Source of the DNA: an uncultured Mycoplasmataceae bacterium
GTDB lineage: Bacteria > Bacillota_I > Bacilli_A > Mycoplasmatales > Mycoplasmoidaceae
Direction of reading: 5' to 3'
NCBI GenBank assembly: GCA_949299825.1
Contig: CASGBP010000048.1
Coordinates: 1-8,988 of the forward strand
DNA: 8,988 bases
Positions 1 through 7,986 of the stretch are shown here, in pieces. A program made the translations under genes and the position numbers. The stretch's first letter is position 1. Every line of letters starts with the position of its first letter. Under the pieces are notes generated by a model, which worked only from the letters and a program-made list of their open reading frames with translations, ran no database searches and was not told the origin of the DNA.

Positions 1-408
1 CGACAAAACAATTTTAGTGAATTTTTAAATAATAATTTAATGTTTACAAATTTACCTGAAACTTGAAAAGAATTAGATTTGACATCATTATTTGATATTG
101 AATATATTTCTTCTAATGATGATAATGGAAGCATAACATTTAAAGTTGTAATAACAAATGCTCCTTTCTTTGTTGAAGAAGGTAATGATTATAAATATAT
201 TCAATCATATTCATCAACTGTTAATAATCATGATATTAATACAACTATTTTTGGTTTTAAAAAGAATAATCCTTTTCCACTTATTCCAGTAATATTGTCA
301 TCAATTGCAGCGGTAATATTAATTGTTATTGCAATTATTTTATGTTATTACTATTACAAGAAAAAGAAATACAAAACTATTACAATAGCAAATGAAAATG
401 AACTATAA
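1..408 (+). CDS. C-terminal part of a membrane-anchored surface protein (5' end outside window)
   Basis: The reading frame is open from base 1 to the TAA at 406-408 when the TGA at 64-66 is read as Trp, so the 135 residues seen are the end of a longer protein. Residues 1-90 are polar and rich in Asn, Asp, Ser and Thr, as in an extracellular domain. Residues 93-115 form a strongly hydrophobic helix (LIPV, then IAAVILIVIAIIL), followed by YYYY and KKKK at 116-123 and a short tail ending NENEL. The positive charges just after the helix predict a type I topology: bulk outside, tail in the cytoplasm. I do not recognise a family. Mollicutes carry many lineage-specific surface proteins of this design, so an adhesin-like or other surface role is only a guess. 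A TTG at 79 could be mistaken for a start, but the upstream frame stays open and there is no ribosome binding site there. glyA follows 23 nt downstream on the same strand. Confidence 0.8.
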
Positions 409-419
409 TTGAATATAAT
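404..419 (+). promoter_or_regulatory. Two tandem TATAAT -10 hexamers ahead of glyA
   Basis: TATAAT occurs at 404-409 (overlapping the stop codon of the upstream gene) and again at 414-419. No convincing -35 is present; TTACAA at 380-385 lies 18 nt before the first hexamer and matches TTGACA at only three positions. Initiation from the second hexamer would fall around 426-432, giving glyA almost no leader. In DNA this AT-rich such hexamers can arise by chance, so this is a tentative call. Confidence 0.35.
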
Positions 420-431
420 TAAGAAAATTAT

Positions 432-1673
432 ATGCAGTACAAAAAAATTGAATTAAATGACAAAGAAATAGAAGTTGCAATTAATAATGAATTAAATAGA
501 CAACAAACACATATTGAATTAATTGCATCTGAAAATTATGTTTCTAGTGATGTGTTAAAAGCAGCTGGAAGCATTTTAACTAATAAATATGGTGAAGGTT
601 ATGTTGGTAAAAGATATTATGGTGGGTGTGAATTTGTTGATAAAGTAGAACAATTAGCTATTGATCGTTTAAAAAAATTATTTAATGTAAAGTTTGCTAA
701 TGTTCAAGCACATTCTGGGTCAAGTGCTAATGCTGCAGCAATCGCTGCAATTATTAATCCTGGTTCAAAAATTTTAGGAATGGGTCTTGATGCAGGTGGT
801 CATTTAACTCATGGTTATAAGATAAGTTTTTCTGGAACTTTTTATCAAGCTTATTCATATGGAGTAAACCAAGATGGTGTATTAGATTATGATGATATTT
901 TAAAGAAAGCTGAAGAAATTAAACCTGATTTAATTATTTGTGGTGCAAGTGCCTATTCTCGTTTGATTGACTTTAAGAAATTTAAAGAGATAGCAGATAA
1001 GGTTGGAGCAAAATTAATGGCTGATATTGCCCATATTGCAGGAGCAATTGCAACTGGTTTACATCCTAGTCCTGTGGGATATGCAGATATAATAACATCT
1101 ACTACTCATAAGACTTTACGGGGTGCAAGAGGTGGAATTATTATGACAGATGATGAAGAGATTGCAAAAAAGGTTGATCGATGAATTTTTCCTGGATACC
1201 AAGGTGGTCCATTGTTTCATATTATTGCTGCAAAGGCAGTTGCTTTTCATGAAGCACTACAACCAGAATTTAAAAAATATCAAGAACAAATTGTAAAGAA
1301 TGCAAAAGCTTTTTGTGAAAAATTTAAATCTTTGGGAGCAAAAATAATTTCTAATGGTACTGATAACCATTTATTTATCATTGATACTAAAACAAGTTAT
1401 AACATGACTGGAAAGCAAGCAACAGAAATCCTTGCAAAAATAAATATCACTATCAATAAAAATGCTATTCCAAATGATTCTGAACCACCTATGGTAACTA
1501 GTGGAATAAGATTAGGTGTTCCAGCAATGACCACTAGAAACTTAAAAGAGAATGATTTTGAACATTTGGCAATAATTATTGATAAGGCACTTAGAAAAAA
1601 TGATGATGATACTTTGAAAGAACTTTTAATTGAAGTTGAAAAAATTAATAAACAATTTCCAATTAATCGTTAA
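432..1673 (+). CDS. glyA: Serine hydroxymethyltransferase
   Basis: This cytosolic PLP enzyme interconverts serine and glycine and charges tetrahydrofolate with a one-carbon unit for thymidylate, purine and formyl-Met synthesis. The product is 413 residues, the usual bacterial size (about 415). The TGA at 1182-1184 is Trp251, not a stop: the conserved loop FPGYQGGP follows at once in the same frame (253-260). Other family landmarks are IASEN (31-35), YGEGY and RYYGGCEFVD (53-70), GGHLTHG (122-128), GASAYSR (171-177), DIAHIAG (198-204) and the PLP-binding Lys227 in STTHKTLRG. Trp251 replaces the small residue common before IFPG or VFPG. Ala121 stands where many homologues have His just before GGHLTHG. 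Arg230 uses the codon CGG, rare in this group. The start ATG has no good Shine-Dalgarno (only AAGAAA). It may be expressed from the upstream TATAAT pair or by read-through from the surface protein gene. Identification is secure. Confidence 0.97.
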
Positions 1674-1697
1674 CCATATCTATTGGTAACTTTATTT
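1669..1697 (+). terminator. Weak hairpin with short T-rich tail after glyA
   Basis: GTTA(A)CCA at 1669-1676 can pair with TGGTAAC at 1684-1690, a 7-bp stem with one bulged A and a 7-nt loop, followed by TTTATTT. The stem overlaps the glyA stop codon. It occupies the 18-nt space between the convergent glyA and metK stops, so on the other strand it lies just past metK, but there it has no T-tract. The low GC content of the stem makes its efficiency doubtful. Confidence 0.3.
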
Positions 1698-2828
1698 AAA
1701 AATAATGTCTCTTAATTTTTTTACTTTATCTAATTTTTCTCAATTAACGTTTAATTCTTCTCTACCCATATGACCATAACTTGAAAGCTTTGAGAATATT
1801 GGTTTTTTTAAATCCAAAGTTTTAATCATTTCTGAAATTGATAAATCAAATGTTTGATTTATTGCATCTAATATTTTATTCACTTCCACTTTATTAGTAT
1901 TAAAAGTTTCAACATAGATGGCAATTGGCTTAGTTAAACCAATTCCATAGGCAATTTGAATTTCACATTTATCAGCTAGACCAGCTGCAACCACATTTTT
2001 TGCTATATATCTTGCATAATATGCGCCACTTCGATCAACCTTAGTTGAATCCTTTCCACTAAAAGCTCCTCCACCATGTCTAGATATTCCTCCATATGTA
2101 TCAACAATTATTTTTCGTCCAGTTAATCCGGTGTCGCCAATTGGACCACCAATGATAAATTTTCCAGATGGGTTAATAATCTTAGTAAAATTTTGGTTTA
2201 ATTTATATTTTTCAACAACCTTATCAATGATATTTTCAGAGATAAAATTCTTAAATTCTTTTTCATTATAATTTTCATCATGTTGAATAGACATAAGAAT
2301 AGTATGAATTAAAGGTTTCTTTTCATTAGAGTAATCAATAGTAACTTGTGATTTCATATCTGCTTTTGCTCATTTGAACTTTTTATCTTTTCTTAATTGT
2401 TCAGCTAATTTAACCAATTCATGAGCAATTGTAATTGATAGAGGCATATAATTTTTAGTTTCATTAGTAGCGTAACCATAAACTATTCCTTGATCTCCTG
2501 CCCCGATTTCCTTATTTTTTTTTATTACTGCTTGATTAATATCTGGAGATTGACTATTAACATTTGAAATAATTGTAAAATCATTTTCTGTATATCCTAA
2601 TGGCTTTATAACTTCTCAAGCACACTTAACTACATCGACATATCCTTTAGTTGTTATTTCTCCACCGATTACTATTAATCTATTTGAAGCAAAAACTTCA
2701 CAAGCAACCTTAGCTTCTGGATCACATTTTAGACAAGCATCTAATATTCTATCTGATATTTGATCACATATTTTATCAGGATGTCCAACATTTACTGATT
2801 CACTAGTTATTAACTTTTTCTCATTCAT
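1692..2828 (-). CDS. metK: S-adenosylmethionine synthetase (methionine adenosyltransferase)
   Basis: MetK makes S-adenosylmethionine from ATP and methionine, supplying rRNA, tRNA and DNA methylases. Reading TGA as Trp at 2616-2618 (W71), 2370-2372 (W153) and 1740-1742 (W363) yields 378 residues, close to the normal 380-400. Landmarks are the N-terminal SESVNVGHPDK with catalytic His16, GAGDQG (109-114), FIIGGPIGDTGLTGRK (224-239), the P-loop-like GGGAFSGKD (252-260), and TKVDRSGAYYARYIAK. The last Trp codon matters: without it the protein would lose its final 16 residues, which resemble the usual WEK-type MetK tail. The ATG at 2828 gives the canonical N terminus, although the leader has no clear Shine-Dalgarno (GAGAAA about 14 nt upstream is poor). 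It is the last gene of the minus-strand series, 68 nt after the HAD-like gene, and may have its own promoter. Identification is secure. Confidence 0.97.
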
Positions 2829-2849
2829 AAATCAAAATTTATTTCTCAT

Positions 2850-2869
2850 TTATTATAAATAAATAATAA
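2850..2869 (-). promoter_or_regulatory. Probable metK -10 region inside an AT-only inverted repeat
   Basis: On the minus strand TATAAT lies at 2857-2852 and would start RNA near 2845, leaving a leader of about 17 nt before the metK ATG. No -35 match is visible. The hexamer is embedded in a perfect 7-bp inverted repeat, TTATTAT at 2850-2856 and ATAATAA at 2863-2869 with a 6-nt centre. All arm bases are A or T, so the symmetry may be accidental. The 68-nt spacer is too short for a SAM riboswitch and shows no such fold. Confidence 0.35.
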
Positions 2870-2896
2870 GTATCGATGCAGAATATTTGATAGAAA

Positions 2897-3583
2897 TTAA
2901 AGTTCCTCTTCATCATCATTTTTAGAATAAAAATTATATATTATATTACTAAATATTAAATCGTCAATGCTATCTAAGCATAAGATAGTATTAAATTCAC
3001 TATAATCGTGCTTATCCCCTATAGTTACACAGAAAATGTTATTTTCACACATATTAATTAATGAATCCTTTACCTGAGTAATACAGGCAAATTCATCACT
3101 AGTTAAACCATGTTTGCTAGCATAATCTACCAATGATGATGCTTCTAAATGAGTATTAGCTTCAATTGATTCAAATAATACATTTTTAGGAAAGGTATAA
3201 AGTTTTTGAATTTTTGATGCCAATAGAAAATTTGAAGTTACAAAAATTACAGTTACATTTTCTTTTTTAGCATCATCAAAAAAAGTAGACAAAATTGGAT
3301 TAATTGGATTATTCATTGCATACTCATCAATCACTTTATCAAAACTATTTTTAAGTAATTTAATTAAAGCCTGATATTTTTCTTCACCAATTTCATTAAT
3401 TCACTCATCTTTTTTATCTATAATATCAATATTTTCTTTTATAGTATTTTCTAAACTCTTTATTGAAACAAAGTTATCATACTTTGTTCTTATTAAATCT
3501 ATTACACCCTCTCATGCCTTCTTATATATTTGTTCTAAATCAATTAGATAAGGGTTAACATCCATAAAGATATATCTAAGCAT
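2897..3583 (-). CDS. HAD-superfamily (beta-phosphoglucomutase-like) protein with degenerate active site
   Basis: The gene encodes 228 residues with Trp codons TGA at 3512-3514 and 3401-3403. The start is ATG 3583, preceded by AGAGG at 3595-3591 with 7-nt spacing. The layout follows beta-phosphoglucomutase-type HAD phosphatases: motif I strand YIFMDVNPYLID (4-15), a helical cap (about 16-90), motif II VIFVTSN with Thr116, the region before the ASKHGLTSDEFACI segment, and a last strand and loop VTIGDKHD. Against the family FDxDGxxxD, the nucleophile Asp8 is kept, but the general-acid Asp is Asn10 and Gly is Pro11. The motif III Lys aligns with His145, and the motif IV Glu-Asp pair aligns with Thr169-Gln170. 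Mg2+ binding and phosphoryl transfer are therefore unlikely. The C terminus is acidic (NDDEEEL). It follows ylxM after 94 nt and precedes metK. The fold call is my alignment by eye; a non-catalytic binding or regulatory role is inference, and no specific function is assigned. Confidence 0.8.
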
Positions 3584-3590
3584 AAATAAA

Positions 3591-3595
3591 CCTCT
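3591..3595 (-). promoter_or_regulatory. Ribosome binding site fixing the start of the HAD-like gene
   Basis: AGAGG on the minus strand lies 7 nt before the ATG at 3583-3581. This supports that start over the internal ATG at 3565 and the internal GTG at 3334, which lack such a site. Another Shine-Dalgarno-like AGGAG at 3608-3604 has no in-frame ATG, GTG or TTG at a suitable distance. Confidence 0.65.
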
Positions 3596-3630
3596 AGAAT
3601 ATACTCCTATAATATTTTTTAATTTTCATA

Positions 3631-3668
3631 ACTATAAATTATAGTACTAAATACCTTGTTTTTTACAA
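3631..3668 (-). promoter_or_regulatory. Possible promoter of the HAD-like gene, with a short palindrome
   Basis: In the 94-nt gap after ylxM the minus strand has TTGTAA at 3668-3663 (4 of 6 matches to TTGACA), 19 nt, then TATAAT at 3643-3638. The -10 lies within a perfect 15-nt dyad, ACTATAAATTATAGT at 3631-3645 (7-bp arms around one base). Transcription would start near 3631, giving a leader of about 48 nt. The dyad could be an operator or simply AT-rich chance. No intrinsic terminator with a T-run is evident after ylxM, so read-through is also possible. Confidence 0.4.
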
Positions 3669-3677
3669 ATTAGAATA

Positions 3678-3992
3678 CTAAAACTTATTTTTACCAATTA
3701 ATTCCAAATTAATTAATTCCTGCTTAAGTTCTAAATCTTGAAGTTTTTCATAAATATTTAATCGTTTTTTTTGTAAATATAAAAACTGTAATTTATCCTC
3801 ATATAGGTTTAATTCATTAATTCCTTCATTAATTGAATAGTGAATGGCTGCCCTTGATATATTATATTTTGTTGCTATTTCACTTAATGATAAGTCGTTA
3901 AAATAATAATCAACTATATAGGATCTTTGTTTATTAGATAAAAGGTTTCCATAAATATCAAATAATTGAGTAATTTTAGATAGATCTTTCAT
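3678..3992 (-). CDS. ylxM: YlxM-like helix-turn-helix protein (putative SRP-associated regulator)
   Basis: The small basic protein of 104 residues (family about 110) matches the YlxM/UPF0122 family. The pattern ITQLFDIYGNLLSNKQ, then YYFNDLSLSEIATKYNISRAAIH, is its sigma-factor-like helix-turn-helix, followed by a helical tail (LYEDKLQFL onward). YlxM is encoded beside ftsY or ffh in Firmicutes and is thought to act with the signal recognition particle. Its start lies inside ftsY. I use the ATG at 3992, which gives the family-like N terminus MKDLSKITQLF, but the AGGAG at 4010-4006 lies 13 nt from that ATG and only 4 nt from a TTG at 4001, so a 107-residue form starting MKKMKD is possible. The overlap with ftsY is 17 nt (26 nt for the TTG start) and implies coupled translation. 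There are no Trp residues. ffh, the usual next gene in Bacillus, is not here. Confidence 0.88.
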   Translation of the reverse strand: MKDLSKITQLFDIYGNLLSNKQRSYIVDYYFNDLSLSEIATKYNISRAAIHYSINEGINELNLYEDKLQFLYLQKKRLNIYEKLQDLELKQELINLELIGKNKF

Positions 3993-5031
3993 TTTTTTCA
4001 ATAAACTCCTGTGATAATGCCATTAAATAATTTTCAATATCAAAAGGTTCTAGATCATCTAATTTCTCACCTAATCCAATAAATTTAACTGGAATATTAA
4101 AAAGGTCTTTAATTGCTAATACTATTCCACCCTTAGAAGAAGAATCCATTTTAGCTAATACTATACCTGTTGGATTTGATGCTTCCTTAAATGCCTTGGC
4201 TTGATTTAATCCTGATTGACCAGTAGTTGCATCTAAAACTAATAGTGTTTCATGTGGAGCAGTTTCATCAAATTTTTTAATCACTTGATAGATTTTATTT
4301 AACTCATTCATTAAGTTAATCTTATTTTGAAGTCTTCCAGAGGTATCACAAATTATCAGATCATATTTTTCGTTATAACCTTTAGATAAACCTTCATAAA
4401 TAACTGAAGCTGGATCTTGACCTTCTTTTTTAGGTTTAACTATTTCTATATTTAGTTTAGTAGCTCACTTATCTAATTGTTCAACTGCTCCTGCTCTAAA
4501 AGTGTCACCAGCAACTAGTAATACCTTTTTATTTTCATTGATAAATTTATAAGCTATTTTTGCAATTGAAGTAGTTTTACCAACTCCATTTACACCTACC
4601 ACTAAAACAACATTAGAACGATCATTTAATAAATTTATATCAACATCAATATCAGTATCTTGAATGTAATAAACTAGCAATTTATCAAAAATAATAGATG
4701 AAATTGATTTAACATCTGTAATATTTTGAAATTTAACTTCTTCTTTAATTGCATTTATAATTTTTTCAGTTGCTTGAAAACCAACATCATAACTTATTAA
4801 CTGTTCTTCAAGATTCTCAAATAAATTGTCATCAATAGTGGTACATTGATTAACAATATCATCAATGATTTTAGAAAGTCCTTTTGATGATTTTTTTAGA
4901 CCTTCATCGAATTTTTTAGCATTATCCTCTTGTTTAAAAATTCGGTTTTCTTCAACCTTTTCTTTTATGTCCTTTTGTTTTCTTTTCTCATTTATTTTAT
5001 TTTTCAAATCTTTAAAACTAAAGATTCCCAT
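3976..5031 (-). CDS. ftsY: Signal recognition particle receptor GTPase FtsY
   Basis: FtsY docks ribosome-bound SRP at the membrane for co-translational insertion of membrane proteins. The product has 351 residues; the TGA at 4467-4465 is Trp189 within the conserved DTFRAGAVEQLDKWA. Residues 1-55 are a charged, Lys/Glu-rich A domain, shorter than in E. coli. An N domain follows (about 55-135) with LEEQLISYDVG, then the G domain: P-loop GVNGVGKTT (146-154), DTFRAGAVEQL (176-186), DTSGR (229-233), DATTGQ (268-273), the G4 element AKMD (293-296) and GLGEKLDDLEPFD (319-331). DTSGR in place of DTAGR and AKMD in place of TKLD are mild departures that keep the nucleotide-contacting Asp and Lys. The ATG overlaps the smc stop by one base (TAATG), with AGAGGA at 5046-5041 as ribosome binding site, so it is coupled to smc. 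Identification is secure. Confidence 0.97.
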
Positions 5032-7973
5032 TATTTGTCATCCTCTTGGCTAATTTCAATGGCTTTGTCTATAGAAACTGAAAAAATATTACTAACACCT
5101 GGATTTTGCATAGTTACTCCTAACAAAGTTTTACATTCCTTCATAGTACCTGGCCTATGAGTAATAACTAAAAACTGAGTTTGGGAAGAATTTTGGCGAA
5201 TAATCTGAGCAAATCTTTCTACATTGGCTATATCTAATGCTGCCTCAGCTTCATCTAAAATTACAATTGGGAAAGAAGATATTTTTAAAATCGCAAATAA
5301 CACTGCAATTGCAACTAATGTTTTTTCTCCACCAGATAATAATTTTAAGTTACTAATTCTTTTACCTGGTGGGTGAGCCATTACCTCAATACCTGATTCT
5401 AAAATATTATCAGGTTCTGAAAAAGTAACAGCACATGAACCACCACCAAATAAGAATTTAAAAATTGCTGGCAATTCATTGTTAACATCTTCAATTATCT
5501 TTGCAAATTTTGATCTTGCCGCCTTATCAAGTTCTGCAATAGAAACTTTTATGTTATTAACACTTTCTTCAGTTTGCTTTCTATTTTCCAAAATTAAATC
5601 ATATTTTTCTTGCTTTTCAGTTAATTCCTCAATCGCTTTTGGATTAATAGTACCTAATGAATCAATTTCAGCTCTTAATTGATTAATTACTTCTCTCGCT
5701 TGAGACTCGCTAATAGGTAATTCTTTATTGTAATTTTCAATTGCAAATTCTAATGTCATTGCATAATTTTCATTAATCCTTAACTTAGCATTATCATATG
5801 AATTTTGACATTTGATTAAATCTTGCTTAGATTGAGATAAATTATTTTTAATTCTATCTAATGATAATCTAACTTCTTCTAGTTTTGCATCAATGTCATT
5901 TGCCTGAGAAGAATAATTTATTTTATTTGTTGTAGCAATTGATAACAATTCTTGAATCTTTGATTTTTGAGTATTCAACTTGTTGATTTCATCTTGAATC
6001 TTATTTTCATCAATAACTGAATTATCAGCAAATGATTTTTTAGTCAAAGTCTCATATTCAATTAGATATTTATCATAATTTTTTTGTGTGCTTTCTAAGT
6101 TAGTAGAATATGTAGACATTGCATATCTTTTTTCATTGATTTTTACTTCTACTTCACTATGTTCAGCACTCATTTTTTCATATTCTAATTTTTTATCTAG
6201 TAATTGTTGTTCAATTTCACTTACTTCTTTTTCCAATTCTTCCTTATGCTTATCAAGATTAAATTGCAATTGAGTATCCCTATTTGACCCACCTGTAATT
6301 GCTCCACCAGGGAAAACCACATCACCATCAAGAGTAATAATCTTATACAATTGATAAGTATATTTTGAAATTCTAATAGCATGTTCTATATCACTTGAAA
6401 TAATTACTTGTCCAATTAAAGCATCTATCACTACTTGCATTTTTGGATCTGTGTTGATTAACTTTGAGGCAATACCAATAAATCCTTCTAATTCACTTAG
6501 TACATCTAAATGTTCTTGCTTAACAAATTTTGATTTAATGTCTTTCAGTGGTAAAAAAGTAGCAGTACCTGCATTATTTTGTTTTAAAAATTGAACTGCA
6601 TGTTTTGCATTTTCTGAATTTTCAACAATAATATTATCAATTGATTTACCTAATGCTTTCGAAATAGCTATTTCATATTTTTCATCAACATTGATAAACT
6701 TACCAACAACATCATATATTCCTTTTAATGCCTGTTTATTTTCTAAAATAGATCTAACACCCAATGTGGCATTAGAATTTCTTTCCATTTGTTCCTTAAT
6801 AATTCTTAAACGAGTAGCTTTTTCAGTAAACCTAATATTTAATTGATTAATGTTTTCATTAATCTCTGATTTTTTAATTAATAAGTCATTCAATATTTCT
6901 TCATAAGTTGAAATTTGAACTTTTAATTCGTCTATTCTGCTAGTAAACAAATTAATATCTTTCTTATGAGATAAAATTAATTGTTCATATGCTTTAATTT
7001 TATCTTGATCATTATTTGAATTAATTGCATCTAATAATTTGGAATTAAATACAGCTTGTTTTTTTTCAAGTGTTGCAATTTTTTCATTAATTTCTAGATT
7101 TTCTTGATTATATTTAGTTACTTCTTCATCTGCTTCATTAAGTTTTTGCTTAATAAACTCTAATTTTGATTTTAATTCAACTTCAAATGGTTGCTTAACA
7201 GATATGTCATTTTCAATGATCTTAATCTCTTCTTCCAATTTTAATTTCACTACATTAAAATGGGAAATATCTCTAACTAATATTGCTAGATCTAATTCTT
7301 TTAATTTATCAAATTTTTCTTTTCAAATCTTGGCATTTTCAGCTTGCTTAGATAATTTTTTTAAATCCTTTTCAAGTTCTCTCTCAAGTGCAACAATTGT
7401 TGTTAACGATTGTTCTGCTTTTTCAAGATGTCTTAATGATTCAGCTTTTTGTACTGAATACATTCCAATTCCTGCAGCTTCTTCAAACATCTTTCTTCTA
7501 GCCTCAGGTTTTGCTTCTGAAAAACCATTAACTGTACCTTGAGAAATAATACCTAATGATCCTTTTGATAATCCAGTATCAGTAAAAATCATTTGAATAT
7601 CTTTTAATCTAGCAGGCTCATTATTGATGTAATATTCATTATTACCAGTATCCTTAAATAATTTTCTAGTAATTGATATTTCATCCTTATCATAATGTAG
7701 CACTCGTTTTGAATTATCAAAAGTTAAAGTAACTTGAGCAAAATTAGCCTCAGGTCTCATTGATGATCCTTTAAAAATAAGATCAAACTTACTATTTCCT
7801 CTCATGTCTTTAACTGATTGTTCACCTAACACTCATTTAAAGGCATCAACTATATTAGATTTACCTGCTCCATTAGGTCCTACAATTCCTGTCATTTCAT
7901 CAACAAAATTCAAATTAATTTCATCAGCAAAGGATTTAAAACCATAAGCATAAAACTTTTTTAGAAATAACAT
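5031..7973 (-). CDS. smc: Chromosome segregation/condensation ATPase SMC
   Basis: SMC is the coiled-coil ATPase that, with ScpA and ScpB, compacts and aligns the chromosome. The product is 980 residues, the short mollicute size (the M. hyorhinis P115 type), against nearly 1190 in Bacillus. TGA at 7835-7833 (W47) and 7325-7323 (W217) are sense; W47 lies in the conserved NIVDAFKWVLGEQS. The N-terminal head carries Walker A GPNGAGKSN (32-40, Lys38), followed by a coiled coil from about 180. The hinge spans about 416-563 and ends in VVFPGGAITGGS. A second coiled coil leads to the C-terminal head, with signature LSGGEK (879-884), Walker B VILDEAEAALD (catalytic Glu908) and ITHRPGTM. DEAEAALD departs slightly from the common DEVDAALD. 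The ATG at 7973 lies 13 nt after the rnc stop and is preceded by AAGGGGG at 4-nt spacing. The loss of length is mostly in the coiled-coil arms. Confidence 0.97.
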
Positions 7974-7986
7974 TATTCCCCCTTTT

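Noticed and set aside
79..408. A complete small membrane protein starting at TTG 79
   Set aside because: The frame is open upstream to base 1 when TGA at 64-66 is Trp, and no ribosome binding site precedes the TTG.
432..1673. Apparent split of glyA into two frames, suggesting a pseudogene
   Set aside because: The interruption is a single in-frame TGA with conserved sequence on both sides, as in every other gene here; it is Trp in code 4.
1692..2828. metK, ftsY, smc and rnc looking fragmented or N-terminally truncated
   Set aside because: All gaps close in frame when TGA is read as Trp, and the joined proteins have normal length and motif order.
2829..2896. SAM riboswitch or other leader element ahead of metK
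   Set aside because: The spacer is only 68 nt, almost entirely A/T, and shows no conserved SAM-binding helices or GC-rich stems.
2897..3334. A 145-residue protein starting at GTG 3334
   Set aside because: The frame continues upstream through TGA-Trp codons to ATG 3583, which has a good AGAGG site and restores the HAD N-terminal motif.
3584..3677. A small RNA or tRNA in the 94-nt gap after ylxM
   Set aside because: No cloverleaf or stable GC-containing stem is visible; the sequence is explained by a promoter and leader.
5100..7250. Repeat arrays within the smc coiled-coil region
   Set aside because: The recurring TTC/TTT/AAT words reflect Lys/Glu/Asn/Ile-rich heptads and base composition, not tandem DNA repeats. 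No CRISPR-like or IS-like repeats were seen anywhere.
4865..7542. Plus-strand open frames at 4865-5053, 4930-5160, 5479-5682, 6088-6273 and 7204-7542
   Set aside because: They are antisense to ftsY and smc, are low-complexity Ser/Phe/Leu translations with no family resemblance, and lack ribosome binding sites.
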